A stretch of 64,000 nt of DNA from Halomonas sp. M20 (lineage in GTDB: Bacteria; Pseudomonadota; Gammaproteobacteria; Pseudomonadales; Halomonadaceae), in contig NZ_JACNMQ010000006.1 of assembly GCF_020622265.1 (NCBI RefSeq), positions 1-64,000 of the forward strand, in the 5' to 3' direction. The notes under the pieces are model-generated. The model had not been told where the DNA came from and searched no databases. It saw nothing but the letters and a program-made list of their open reading frames with translations. The translations under genes and the position numbers were made by a program. Below, in pieces: positions 1 to 9,505 of this stretch. Position 1 is the first letter of the stretch, and each line of letters opens with the position of its first letter.

Positions 1-170
1 GGGAGGCGGAACAATCCTGCTCAAGGGTCAAACGTCTCTTGACGAGTCGCTTGCCTCGATCTAGATGACTGGCATCCGATCGCTCACAAGCGCCCACATG
101 AATTACCTGATCAATTGTTAAAGAGCGGTGCTGGTGCCTCTCGGGTGACCCCTCGTCGGCAGCAGCGGAT
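1..170 (-). promoter_or_regulatory. rRNA operon leader with boxA antiterminator (operon runs off left edge)
   Basis: Read leftward, positions 126-116 give GCTCTTTAACA, the boxA antitermination element of gammaproteobacterial rRNA operons. It is followed by the leader-type stretch AATTGATCAGGTAATTC and TGTGGGCGCTTGTGAG, as seen upstream of 16S genes in pseudomonads and relatives. BoxA recruits the NusB/NusE antitermination complex. The 16S gene itself is not in the window and should start a short distance past position 1. The alternative, a 16S-23S spacer, is unlikely because a promoter sits directly upstream. Confidence 0.8.
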
Positions 171-174
171 GCGT

Positions 175-203
175 ACTTTACGGATCCAGATCGGGCCTGA
201 CAA
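175..203 (-). promoter_or_regulatory. Promoter of the leftward rRNA operon
   Basis: On the minus strand TTGTCA (203-198) and TAAAGT (180-175) are separated by exactly 17 bases, a sigma-70 layout, about 50 bases upstream of boxA. It starts only 20 bases after the pssA stop codon, so pssA and the rRNA operon are packed tightly. An A+T-rich run just upstream (about 204-222) could act as an UP element. The -10 is imperfect. Confidence 0.6.
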
Positions 204-222
204 GCCCCTTGGATGAAAAAAG

Positions 223-1065
223 TTACGCGGCTTTCTTTTTGCTCTTGCTGTGACGAGCCTTGCGCATGGCCGCCATGATCGGGCCGGAGGCGACATAACA
301 ACCAAACAGCGCCAGCAGCATGACAGAAGGCTCAATGGAAATAACGACGAAGCCGAACACGATGGCCAACAAGGCCACGAAAGGCACCGGGCCTTTGACG
401 TCGACATCCTTGAAGCTGTAATAGCGAATATTGCTGACCATCAATACACCGGCAGCTGCCACCACCAAGGTCATGAATACCTTGAAGCCGAACGCGGTAG
501 CATCGAAATTGTGAAACACCCAGACACAGCCTGCCACGAGGGCTGCAGCAGAAGGACTGGGCAGACCAATGAACCAGCGCTTATCGACGGAACCAATCTG
601 CACATTGAAGCGAGCCAGGCGCAGCGCAGCGCAGGCAACATAAACGAAGGCAGCAATCCAACCGATCTTGCCAATGTCCTGCAATATCCAGGCAAATGCC
701 ACGACAGCCGGTGCCACGCCAAACGAAAGCATGTCCGCCAGACTATCGTATTGTGCCCCGAACTCGCTTTGCGTATTGGTCAAACGTGCTACGCGTCCAT
801 CCAGGCCGTCGAGAACCATCGAAACGAACACCGCGATGGCTGCCGCTGCAAAGTCGCCGTTGATCGAGGCCACGACAGCAAAAAAACCGGAAAACAGCGC
901 CGACGTGGTGAAAAGGTTAGGCAGCAGATAAATACTGCGCCGAGGTGCTTTCTTGTTGTCCTCGGCAGTATCCCCCGAAGCATTCGCTTCTTGATTAGCC
1001 TCGGAGTGCTCCGGACTGGTTGCCATTGATGAGAAAGATTCTTCCTGATTCGAATGCTGAGTCAT
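223..1065 (-). CDS. pssA: CDP-diacylglycerol--serine O-phosphatidyltransferase
   Basis: Inner-membrane enzyme that joins serine to CDP-diacylglycerol to make phosphatidylserine, the precursor of phosphatidylethanolamine. The CDP-alcohol phosphotransferase signature D-x2-D-G-x2-A-R-x8-G-x3-D-x3-D is complete at about residues 86-111 of 280, followed by several hydrophobic segments. The N-terminal 40 residues are hydrophilic and Ser/Glu/Asn-rich, and the C-terminus is a basic Lys tail. The ATG at 1065 is preferred; an upstream ATG at 1092 adds nine residues without better support. The gene follows ilvC after a strong hairpin, so it is probably transcribed separately. The subclass (PssA of the CDP-alcohol type, not the phospholipase-D type of E. 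coli) is the one common in pseudomonads and halomonads. Confidence 0.93.
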   Translation of the reverse strand: MTQHSNQEESFSSMATSPEHSEANQEANASGDTAEDNKKAPRRSIYLLPNLFTTSALFSGFFAVVASINGDFAAAAIAVFVSMVLDGLDGRVARLTNTQSEFGAQYDSLADMLSFGVAPAVVAFAWILQDIGKIGWIAAFVYVACAALRLARFNVQIGSVDKRWFIGLPSPSAAALVAGCVWVFHNFDATAFGFKVFMTLVVAAAGVLMVSNIRYYSFKDVDVKGPVPFVALLAIVFGFVVISIEPSVMLLALFGCYVASGPIMAAMRKARHSKSKKKAA

Positions 1066-1165
1066 AATTCTCGTTCCGTTGCCATGGGGCATGAGTCGTC
1101 ATTCTACATCCTGGCATCTAAAACGGTAGGCGTACAACGAGACCAATTGCTTGGTCGTCAACGAC

Positions 1166-1191
1166 GAAAGGCACGGTCACCCGTGCCTTTC
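1166..1191 (-). terminator. Probable ilvC terminator
   Basis: Perfect 11-bp stem GAAAGGCACGG with a four-base loop, 40 bases past the ilvC stop. The T-tract on the minus strand is short, so termination may be partial or protein-assisted. Confidence 0.6.
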
Positions 1192-1230
1192 CTACCTATT
1201 GAGTATCCACTCAGGTGTTTATTCGACCAC

Positions 1231-2337
<1,107 letters not shown>

Positions 2338-2339
2338 TC

Positions 2340-2392
2340 AAGATACGACAGGCAGAGCGTTGCGTAAAACGCTATATTTGCAACATTGCAAT
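2340..2392 (-). promoter_or_regulatory. ilvC promoter and putative IlvY operators
   Basis: On the minus strand TTTACG (2368-2363) and TATCTT (2345-2340) are 17 bases apart, a plausible ilvC promoter. Overlapping its -35 is the inverted repeat AGCGTT-N6-AACGCT (2356-2373). Close by is a doubled palindrome, TTGCAA-CA-TTGCAA (2379-2392). Two dyads, one covering the -35, match the known IlvY mode of activating ilvC in enterics. Assignment to IlvY is inference from position. Confidence 0.45.
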
Positions 2393-2413
2393 TCACAGGA
2401 TGAAATACTCTCC

Positions 2414-3295
2414 TTGGACCTTCGACTTTTGAAACATTTCTTGGCGCTTGCGGAAACATGCCACTTCGGCCGCGCAAGCGACAGCTGCCATGTCAGCCCT
2501 TCGACGCTAAGCCGTTCGATTCAACAGCTGGAAAGCCGTTTGGGTGTCCTGCTTTTTGCACGGGACAATCGCAGCGTTCACCTGACACGAGAAGGCTGCC
2601 TCTTCCAGCAATACGCGCGGGATGCTCTGGAGCAGTGGGATCTGATTCGGCACACCATGATGAGCGAGTCCGGCGAACTGTCCGGAGAAATCAGCATCTA
2701 CTGCTCGGTGACTGCCAGCTACAGCTTTCTTTACGAATTGCTGAGCGAATTCCGCCTGCGCTACCCGCGCATCGAGCTCAAACTGCATACCGGCGATCCA
2801 GCGGAGGCCATTCAGCGAGTGCTCGGCGGAGACGAGGACATGGCGATCACCGCGCGCCCAGAGACACTACCGCGCCAAATTGCCTTCAAACCCATTGCTA
2901 CGTCGCCGCTGGTCTTCATTGCTCCCGAAGACCCAACGGACTGGATGCCGGCCGATCTCTTTTCGCCGCAAAAGAATGAATGGGCGCGGGTGCCCATGAT
3001 CCTTTCCGAAACAGGGCTGGCCCGGGAGCGCAGCGACGCCTGGTTTGCCGCACTGGGAATCAAACCCCACATCTACGCCCAGGTAGGCGGAAATGAAGCC
3101 ATCGTCAGCATGGTCGGTCTGGGTTTCGGCATCGGCGTGGTGCCCAAGATCGTGTTCGACAACAGTCCATTGGCCGATCGGGTACGCCTGCTCGACATAC
3201 AGCCCGCCCTGACCCCCTACGATGTCGGCTTATGCGTTACGGAGAAGAAACTCAAGAACCCTCTGATCCATGCGCTGTGGGATCAGGTACGTTGA
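2414..3295 (+). CDS. ilvY: LysR-family activator of ilvC
   Basis: Transcriptional activator that senses acetolactate/acetohydroxybutyrate and turns on ilvC. The N-terminal winged HTH (residues 1-60, with DLRLLKHFLALAETCHFGRA) and the segment HVSPSTLSRSIQQLESRLG closely follow IlvY of enterobacteria. The effector domain carries GGNEAIVSMVGLGFGIGVVP near the C-terminus. A TTG start at 2414 is chosen because homologues begin with (M)DLR and because the ATG at 2246 would lie inside the ilvC start region. This gives 293 residues against about 297 in E. coli. An AGGA sequence lies 11-13 bases upstream, slightly far. Convergent with ilvN beyond a shared terminator. Confidence 0.9.
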   Translation: MDLRLLKHFLALAETCHFGRASDSCHVSPSTLSRSIQQLESRLGVLLFARDNRSVHLTREGCLFQQYARDALEQWDLIRHTMMSESGELSGEISIYCSVTASYSFLYELLSEFRLRYPRIELKLHTGDPAEAIQRVLGGDEDMAITARPETLPRQIAFKPIATSPLVFIAPEDPTDWMPADLFSPQKNEWARVPMILSETGLARERSDAWFAALGIKPHIYAQVGGNEAIVSMVGLGFGIGVVPKIVFDNSPLADRVRLLDIQPALTPYDVGLCVTEKKLKNPLIHALWDQVR

Positions 3296-3326
3296 TCAAG
3301 CGACAACGTGGGCAGGCACAGACAAG

Positions 3327-3351
3327 AAAAAGCCGCCCCGAGGGGCGGCTT
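3327..3351 (-). terminator. Rho-independent terminator of ilvBN
   Basis: Stem AAGCCGCCCC with a two-base loop (3330-3351), followed on the minus strand by TTTTTC. It lies between the convergent ilvN and ilvY genes and ends the leftward ilvBN transcript. Confidence 0.85.
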
Positions 3352-3370
3352 GGCCATTGCCAGTAGACGC

Positions 3371-3862
3371 TCACAGACTGAGCATCTTGTCGCCGCGGGC
3401 GATGCCCGACACACCGGTACGGGCTACTTCCAGAATCCCAATCGGCGCCATGGCCTGGACGAAGGCGTCCAGTTTGCCGGCGTCGCCGGCGATCTGAACA
3501 GTGTAGACACCCGGTGCAACGTCAACTACCTGAGCCCGGAAGATATCCGCCGTGCGCTTGACCTCATCGCGCTGCGCGCCTAGAGCCTTGACCTTGACCA
3601 GCATCAGCTCCCGCTCGATATGGTTGCCTTCGGTCAGATCCACCAGCTTGACCACATCGATGAGCTTGTTGAGCTGCTTGGTGATCTGCTCGACGATTCG
3701 GTCATCCCCTATCGTGGTCACGGTCAAGCGCGACAGGGTTTCATCTTCCGTCGGCGCCACGTTGAGGGATTCGATATTGAAGTTGCGCTGGGAAAAGAGT
3801 CCCACTACTCGCGAGAGCGCGCCGGGTTCGTTTTCCAGCAGGATCGAAATGATATGACGCAT
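3371..3862 (-). CDS. ilvN: Acetolactate synthase small (regulatory) subunit
   Basis: Regulatory subunit of acetohydroxyacid synthase; it binds valine and raises activity of the large subunit. The N-terminal ACT domain (HIISILLENEPGALSRVVGL, residues 3-22, then FNIESLNV) and a conserved C-terminal half that includes TGVSGIARGD are present; 163 residues is the normal length. Its ATG overlaps the ilvB stop in a TGATG arrangement, so the subunits are translationally coupled. The family is called ilvH in some genomes (pseudomonads). Confidence 0.95.
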   Translation of the reverse strand: MRHIISILLENEPGALSRVVGLFSQRNFNIESLNVAPTEDETLSRLTVTTIGDDRIVEQITKQLNKLIDVVKLVDLTEGNHIERELMLVKVKALGAQRDEVKRTADIFRAQVVDVAPGVYTVQIAGDAGKLDAFVQAMAPIGILEVARTGVSGIARGDKMLSL

Positions 3863-5586
3863 CAGGTCCGCTCCGTCTTCGAAAGCAGCATGTCACGCAT
3901 GGAACCAAGAGGCACATGCATCGGATAGACGTGTTCGCGCGGGTCGACATAGATGTCCAGGAACACCAACTCGTCCTTGTCCGCAAAGGCCCGCTCCAGC
4001 GCTGGTTCGAGCTCCTCAGAGGTTTCTACCCGAAGAGCGGTGAAACCGTAAGCCTCGATCAACTTCTGGAAATCCGGCAACGACTCCATGTAGGAGTGGG
4101 CGTGGCGAGACTTGTAATTCAAATCCTGCCACTGACGCACCATGCCCAATGAGCCGTTGTTGAGATTGACGATCTTGACGCCGATACCGTACTGCTTACA
4201 GGTCGACAGCTCCTGCATCATCATCTGGAAGCTGCCCTCGCCGGTCACGCAGACCACATCATCCTTGGGATAGCTTTGCTTGACCCCCATGGCGGCGGGA
4301 AACCCGAACCCCATGGTGCCAAGTCCACCGGAGGTGATGAAACGGTTGGGCTTGTCGAACTTGTAATACTGTCCGGCAAACATCTGGTGCTGACCGACAT
4401 CCGTGGTGACGTACGCCTCGCCTCGGGTCAGGCGGCAAATCGCCTCGATCACCTGCTGCGGCTTGAGCGGCTCACCCGGCTCCGCAGCATCATACAGCTT
4501 GCCCTTGCGCTCATCGCGCCAGCCATCGATCTTCTGCCACCATTCGATCAGCGCTTCGGGATTGCTCGGTTCGCGACCCTGCACGATGCTGATCATTTCG
4601 TTGATGACACTGACCGCAGGGCCCACGATGGGCACATCGGCGCGCACGGTCTTGGAGATCGAGCTGGGGTCGATGTCCACGTGCACGATCTTGGCCGTCG
4701 GGCAGAACTTCGAGGTGCTGTTGGTCACCCGGTCATCGAAACGTGCGCCGATTGCGATGATCAGATCCGCATGGTGCATGGCCATGTTGGCTTCATAGGA
4801 GCCATGCATTCCCAGCCAGCCCAAGGACTGGCGATCGCTTTGCGGGTAGGCGCCAATTCCCATCAGGGTGGTCGTGATCGGATAGCCCAGACGACGTACC
4901 AGATCCGTCAACGGCTCACAGGCCCGACCTGTCACAATGCCGCCGCCGGTATAGAACACCGGACGCCGCGCCTTGAGCATCAGCTCCACGGCCTTCTTGA
5001 TCTGGCCCGAATGCCCACGGGTGACCGGACTATAAGAGCGCAGTTTGACTTTCTGCGGATAGACATACTCGTAGCGCTCGGTCGGCGCGGTCATATCCTT
5101 GGGAATGTCCACCACCACCGGGCCTGGGCGGCCTGAAGCCGCCAGATAGTAAGCCTTCTTGAGCACCATCGGAATCTCGGCGGGATGACGAATCGCGAAG
5201 CTGTGCTTCACGATCGGCCGAGTCACGCCGATGATGTCGGTCTCCTGGAAAGCATCCTCGCCGATCAGGTGACTCGCGACCTGACCGCACAGCACCACCA
5301 TAGGAATCGAGTCCATGTAGGCGGTAGCGATACCGGTCACGGCATTGGTTGCACCGGGCCCGGAGGTGACCAGTACCGTGCCGGGCTTGCCCGAGGCGCG
5401 CGCATAGCCATCGGCAGCGTGGGTCGCGGCCTGTTCGTGACGAACGAGGATGTGCTTGACGTCATCCTGGCGAAACAGCGCATCATAAATGTGAAGCGCG
5501 GCTCCTCCGGGATAACCATAAATGTATTCGACGCCCTCATCTTTTAGGAAGCGGGCGATCATATCGGCGCCGGAAAGCAATTCCAC
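3862..5586 (-). CDS. ilvB: Acetolactate synthase large (catalytic) subunit
   Basis: Thiamine-diphosphate enzyme that condenses pyruvate with pyruvate or 2-oxobutyrate, the first common step of branched-chain amino acid synthesis. The three TPP-enzyme domains are seen: the N-terminal segment with the catalytic Glu in RHEQAATHAADGYAR, the central FAD/Rossmann-like domain, and the C-terminal TPP-binding segment from TGEGSF to VNLNNGSLGMV. A GTG start at 5586 is chosen over an ATG 36 codons upstream because GGGGAGA lies about seven bases before it and homologues start (M)ELLSGA. This gives 574 residues, the family length. Coupled to ilvN. Called ilvI in pseudomonads. Confidence 0.94.
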   Translation of the reverse strand: MELLSGADMIARFLKDEGVEYIYGYPGGAALHIYDALFRQDDVKHILVRHEQAATHAADGYARASGKPGTVLVTSGPGATNAVTGIATAYMDSIPMVVLCGQVASHLIGEDAFQETDIIGVTRPIVKHSFAIRHPAEIPMVLKKAYYLAASGRPGPVVVDIPKDMTAPTERYEYVYPQKVKLRSYSPVTRGHSGQIKKAVELMLKARRPVFYTGGGIVTGRACEPLTDLVRRLGYPITTTLMGIGAYPQSDRQSLGWLGMHGSYEANMAMHHADLIIAIGARFDDRVTNSTSKFCPTAKIVHVDIDPSSISKTVRADVPIVGPAVSVINEMISIVQGREPSNPEALIEWWQKIDGWRDERKGKLYDAAEPGEPLKPQQVIEAICRLTRGEAYVTTDVGQHQMFAGQYYKFDKPNRFITSGGLGTMGFGFPAAMGVKQSYPKDDVVCVTGEGSFQMMMQELSTCKQYGIGVKIVNLNNGSLGMVRQWQDLNYKSRHAHSYMESLPDFQKLIEAYGFTALRVETSEELEPALERAFADKDELVFLDIYVDPREHVYPMHVPLGSMRDMLLSKTERT

Positions 5587-5978
5587 AGTTGTTTCTCCCC
5601 TGGAGGTCTCGAGTGTCATTTCGCCTTCGGAATGAATGACGAAAATCGAGTGCAGCAATACGCCGCTGCCGGCCATGCCGGCACCTGATGCCAAACCCTG
5701 GCGTTTTACGGCCCCGATAGGGCCTGAACTTCATATCGCGACGGATCGCCGCGGCGGGGTTGGGCCAGGCTGAACGGTTGGTCCATACCTGGAAATCCTT
5801 GCAAGGCGGGTAGAGGTCTCACACCTACCCTTCACGCAGCGCTCGAGGATCGCCCGATATTGCCGCGCCTACAATCAGGAATCGTCAAGATTCCATTAGC
5901 AGCCCAAAACTGTCAACCGATGGAACATGCTGCGACGCAAAAATCATGCCCGATCGTACCAATCCAACGTTTTCCAGC
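5587..5978 (-). promoter_or_regulatory. Long structured 5' region of ilvBN
   Basis: About 390 bases without a recognisable gene. It holds several hairpins: TGCCGG/CCGGCA (5667-5683), GGCCC/GGGCC (5711-5725) and GGGTAG/CTACCC (5808-5830). A 26-codon minus-strand ORF (5706-5786) ends next to the second hairpin. That ORF is not rich in Leu, Val or Ile codons, so a classical attenuator is not supported. A TTGACG hexamer lies at 5888-5883 but no good -10 follows it. Confidence 0.35.
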
Positions 5979-6002
5979 AAAAAGCCCGCCAAATAGGCGG
6001 GC
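5979..6002 (-). terminator. Rho-independent terminator of clpB
   Basis: Stem GCCCGCC / GGCGGGC with loop AAATA (5984-6002), followed on the minus strand by TTTTT. It lies 28 bases past the clpB stop. Confidence 0.85.
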
Positions 6003-6030
6003 CAAGGAGGAGAGAGCATTCAAGCCGGAC

Positions 6031-8616
6031 TTATTTATCAAATTTCAAATGGCCATCCTCGGTACTCACGCGGATGGTATCACCGGGAGCAAAACGACCG
6101 GCCAGCAGATCCTGAGCCAGCGGGTTTTCGATGCGGCTCTGGATGGCGCGCTTGAGCGGACGCGCACCGAACACTGGATCGAAGCCCACCACCGCCAATT
6201 GGGCCATGGCATCGTCGCTGACCTCGAGCATGAGACCGTGCTCTGCCAGTCGAGTGCGCAACCGGTCGAGCTGGATACTGGCAATGGCCTGGATCTGCTC
6301 CTGCCCCAGTGCATGAAAGACCACCACTTCATCGATGCGGTTGATCAGCTCAGGGCGGAAATGATTGCCCACCACCTCCATGACGGCGTCACGCATTACC
6401 GCGTAATCCGTATCCTCGCCCCCCATGCGCTGAATGATGTCGGAGCCCATGTTGGAGGTCATGACGATCACCGTGTTGCGGAAATCCACGGTACGGCCCT
6501 GACCGTCGGTGAGGCGGCCGTCTTCCAGTACCTGCAACAGGATGTTAAAGACATCCGGATGCGCCTTCTCGACTTCATCCAGCAACAGCACTGAATAAGG
6601 CTTGCGACGCACCGCCTCAGTGAGATAGCCACCCTCTTCGTAGCCCACATAGCCAGGGGGCGCACCGATCAGCCGGGCCACGGAGTGCTTCTCCATGAAC
6701 TCGGACATGTCGATGCGCACCATCGCCTCCTCGGTATCGAAGAGGAAGTTGGCCAAGGATTTACACAGTTCGGTCTTGCCCACCCCGGTCGGGCCGAGGA
6801 ATAGGAACGAACCGTTGGGTCGGTTGGGGTCGGCAAGCCCGGCCCGAGAACGGCGCACCGCGTTGGCTACCGCATTGACCGCTTCATCCTGACCGATCAC
6901 CCGTTCATGCAGCGCGTCTTCCATGCGCAGCAATTTATCGCGCTCGCCTTCGAGCATCTTGGATACCGGAATGCCGGTCCAGCGAGAGACCACCTCGGCG
7001 ATCTCCTCCTCGGTGACGTTGGAGCGCAGCAGCTGGTGCTTGGTCACGTCCGCCGTCTCGCCCTCGCCGGATTCGGCGATCTTCTTCTCGAGTTCGGGGA
7101 TCACGCCGTACTGCAATTCCGACATTCGCCCCAAGTCGCCCTGGCGCCGAGCCGCCTCGAGATCAAGCCGGGCCTGTTCGAGATCCGCCTTGAACTGGGC
7201 CGCTCCCTGGATGCTTGCCTTCTCGGCTTTCCACACCTCCTCGAGATCCGCGTACTCGCGCTCGAGCTCACTGATGTGTGTTTCAAGATCCTCCAGGCGA
7301 CGACGGGAGGCCTCATCGGTCTCCTTCTTGAGTGCTTCGCGCTCCATCTTGAGCTGAATGAGCCGGCGATCGAGGCGATCCATCTCCTCGGGCTTGGAAT
7401 CGAGCTCCATGCGAATGCGGGAGGCGGCTTCATCGATCAGGTCGATGGCCTTGTCCGGCAGCTGACGATCCGTGATGTAGCGGGTCGACAGCTTGGCCGC
7501 GGCAATGATAGCGGAATCCGTGATATCGACCCCGTGATGCACCTCGTAACGCTCCTTGAGCCCGCGCAGGATGGCCACGGTGTCCTCTTCACTGGGCTCA
7601 TCCACCAGCACCCGCTGAAAGCGCCGCTCAAGCGCCGCATCCTTCTCGATGTACTTGCGGTATTCGTCCAGGGTCGTGGCACCCACGCAGTGCAATTCAC
7701 CCCGAGCCAGGGCGGGCTTCAACATGTTGCCCGCATCCATGGAGCCTTCCGCCTTGCCGGCGCCAACCATGGTATGTATCTCATCGATGAACAGAATCAC
7801 CCGGCCCTCTTCCTGGGCCAGTTCCTTGAGTACCGCCTTCAGGCGCTCTTCGAATTCACCGCGAAACTTCGCCCCGGCCAACAGCGCCCCCATGTCCAGG
7901 GACAGCACTCGCTTGTCCTTGAGCCCTTCCGGCACCTCACCGTTGATGATGCGGCTTGCCAGACCCTCGGCAATGGCGGTCTTGCCCACGCCGGGTTCGC
8001 CAATCAGTACCGGGTTGTTCTTGGTACGCCGCTGCAGCACCTGAATCGTGCGGCGTATTTCATCGTCCCGTCCGATCACCGGGTCGAGCTTGCCTTCTGC
8101 CGCCCGGGCGGTGAGATCCAGGGTGTATTTTTCCAGCGCCTCGCGATTCTCCTCGGCGTTGGCATCGTCGACCTTGGCGCCGCCGCGCAGGCTGTCGATG
8201 GCGGCCGCCACCGCCTTCTTGGTCAAACCGGTCTGGGTCAGCACCCGAGTGATGGCGTGATTCATCTCCAGCGCCGCAAGCACCACCAGCTCGCTGGCGA
8301 TGTATTGATCGCCGCGCTTTTGCGCTTCGCGGTCGGCGAGATTGAACAGGCGAGCCAGGTCCTGGCTCATGTTGACGTTGCCATCGAACTGCCCCACCAC
8401 GGGCAGATTATCCAGGTAGTCGCTCAGGCCGCTGCGCAGCTTGGCTATGTCGCCGCCGCTTTTCTGGATCAGGCCCTTGATGCCGCTATCCTGGGCATCG
8501 AGCAGTGCGGCCATCAGATGGCCCGGGTCGAGTTGATTGTGGCCCTGGCCCACGGCCAGCGACTGGGCTTCTGCCAAGGCGCTCTGCAACTTGCTGGTCA
8601 TTCGGTCGATTCGCAT
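6031..8616 (-). CDS. clpB: ATP-dependent chaperone ClpB (disaggregase)
   Basis: Hexameric cytoplasmic AAA+ machine that, with DnaK/DnaJ/GrpE, pulls proteins out of heat-induced aggregates. All parts are in order: a substrate-binding N domain (residues 1 to about 150), first ATPase module with Walker [14 protein letters not shown], the Arg/Glu-rich middle coiled coil ([20 protein letters not shown] region) that contacts DnaK, and a second ATPase module with Walker [14 protein letters not shown] and pore segment GYVGYEEGG. Its 861 residues are close to the 857 of E. coli. The start [11 protein letters not shown] matches homologues, and a GGAG sequence precedes it. A sigma-32-like promoter lies about 70-95 bases upstream. 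Confidence 0.98.
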   Translation of the reverse strand: MRIDRMTSKLQSALAEAQSLAVGQGHNQLDPGHLMAALLDAQDSGIKGLIQKSGGDIAKLRSGLSDYLDNLPVVGQFDGNVNMSQDLARLFNLADREAQKRGDQYIASELVVLAALEMNHAITRVLTQTGLTKKAVAAAIDSLRGGAKVDDANAEENREALEKYTLDLTARAAEGKLDPVIGRDDEIRRTIQVLQRRTKNNPVLIGEPGVGKTAIAEGLASRIINGEVPEGLKDKRVLSLDMGALLAGAKFRGEFEERLKAVLKELAQEEGRVILFIDEIHTMVGAGKAEGSMDAGNMLKPALARGELHCVGATTLDEYRKYIEKDAALERRFQRVLVDEPSEEDTVAILRGLKERYEVHHGVDITDSAIIAAAKLSTRYITDRQLPDKAIDLIDEAASRIRMELDSKPEEMDRLDRRLIQLKMEREALKKETDEASRRRLEDLETHISELEREYADLEEVWKAEKASIQGAAQFKADLEQARLDLEAARRQGDLGRMSELQYGVIPELEKKIAESGEGETADVTKHQLLRSNVTEEEIAEVVSRWTGIPVSKMLEGERDKLLRMEDALHERVIGQDEAVNAVANAVRRSRAGLADPNRPNGSFLFLGPTGVGKTELCKSLANFLFDTEEAMVRIDMSEFMEKHSVARLIGAPPGYVGYEEGGYLTEAVRRKPYSVLLLDEVEKAHPDVFNILLQVLEDGRLTDGQGRTVDFRNTVIVMTSNMGSDIIQRMGGEDTDYAVMRDAVMEVVGNHFRPELINRIDEVVVFHALGQEQIQAIASIQLDRLRTRLAEHGLMLEVSDDAMAQLAVVGFDPVFGARPLKRAIQSRIENPLAQDLLAGRFAPGDTIRVSTEDGHLKFDK

Positions 8617-8683
8617 CGAACTCCTCCATTAGGGGTCGAGCGCGGTTGGACGCGCCCTGCAACCTTTATTCACGTTGACATGT

Positions 8684-8712
8684 TAATGGAGGTATGTTGG
8701 GAAGGTTTCAAG
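8684..8712 (-). promoter_or_regulatory. Sigma-32 (RpoH) heat-shock promoter of clpB
   Basis: On the minus strand CTTGAAA (8712-8706) and CTCCATTA (8691-8684) are separated by 14 bases. This is a near-consensus RpoH promoter (CTTGAAA, spacer 13-15, CCCCATNT), correctly placed before a known heat-shock gene. Confidence 0.85.
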
Positions 8713-8749
8713 TCAGGGGAAGAAGGAAGCTTGGCCTGTTTCAACTAGA

Positions 8750-9505
8750 TTATTTCAACCAGATCATGCTCGCCATGCGTCCGGTGACTCCATCATCGCG
8801 ACGGTGCGAGTAGAAACGCGGCTCGCAGGCAGTGCAAAAATGACCGCCGCTGATATGTGAAACACCCAGGCGCTCCAGCCGCAGCCGCGCCAGCCGATAG
8901 AGGTCGCCCATGTAATGTCCGAGGCGATAGGGGCTGGGCTCGAACGCGCTGGCCGCCTCAGGTTGAATTGCAACGAACGTGTCGAAGACCTCTTTGCCCA
9001 CTTCGAACTGTGCGTTCGAGATGGCGGGCCCGAGCCAGACCAGCACATCCTCGGGCGCACACCCCAATGCCGCCACGCTAGCTTCGAGAACGCCATTGGC
9101 AAGCCCCCGCCAGCCTGCATGGGCGAGCCCGACCCGGCTACCCTGGCGATCGCAGAAAAACACCGGCAGGCAATCCGCGGTAAGGATCACGCAGACATAG
9201 CGTGTGTCGAAGGCAACAGCGGCATCCCCCCGGGGCGGTTTATCGACGTACTCCTGCTCATAATCCTGTAGAACATCGATACCATGCACCTGTTCAAGCC
9301 ATAGAAGCGGTCGCGCGTCATCGACCTGCGCCGCCAGCAAGCTACGGCAATGGGCCACCGTGGCCAGCTCGTCCCCCACGTGAAGCGCCGGATTGAAGGA
9401 GGCATAAGCACCCTGGCTCGGCCCGGTTTCCCGGGTAGTGATGAAGGCACCGACGGTGCTCGGCGCCGGCCAGTCCGGCAGCAGTAAGGTCGGCTGCTCG
9501 CTCAT
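8750..9505 (-). CDS. pgeF: Multicopper-oxidase-like / purine nucleoside phosphorylase (YfiH family)
   Basis: Member of the YfiH/PgeF (DUF152) family. Members are reported to act as purine nucleoside phosphorylase/adenosine deaminase or to edit peptidoglycan precursors; older annotation calls them polyphenol oxidase or laccase-domain proteins. The metal-binding motifs are present: WLEQVHG (His), TADCLPVFF (Cys) and HAGWRG (His). Its 251 residues are typical. The start overlaps the rluD stop by four bases (ATGA), and the rluD-yfiH-clpB order is the usual one in gammaproteobacteria. The biochemical activity cannot be decided from sequence alone. Confidence 0.9.
   Translation of the reverse strand: MSEQPTLLLPDWPAPSTVGAFITTRETGPSQGAYASFNPALHVGDELATVAHCRSLLAAQVDDARPLLWLEQVHGIDVLQDYEQEYVDKPPRGDAAVAFDTRYVCVILTADCLPVFFCDRQGSRVGLAHAGWRGLANGVLEASVAALGCAPEDVLVWLGPAISNAQFEVGKEVFDTFVAIQPEAASAFEPSPYRLGHYMGDLYRLARLRLERLGVSHISGGHFCTACEPRFYSHRRDDGVTGRMASMIWLK

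Noticed and set aside
5706-5786. 26-codon ORF as an ilvB attenuator leader peptide
   Set aside because: It has no run of Leu, Val or Ile codons, so a ribosome-stalling attenuator is not supported.
6907-8748. 613-codon plus-strand ORF opposite clpB
   Set aside because: Long antisense frame produced by high G+C codon use; clpB on the other strand is unmistakable.
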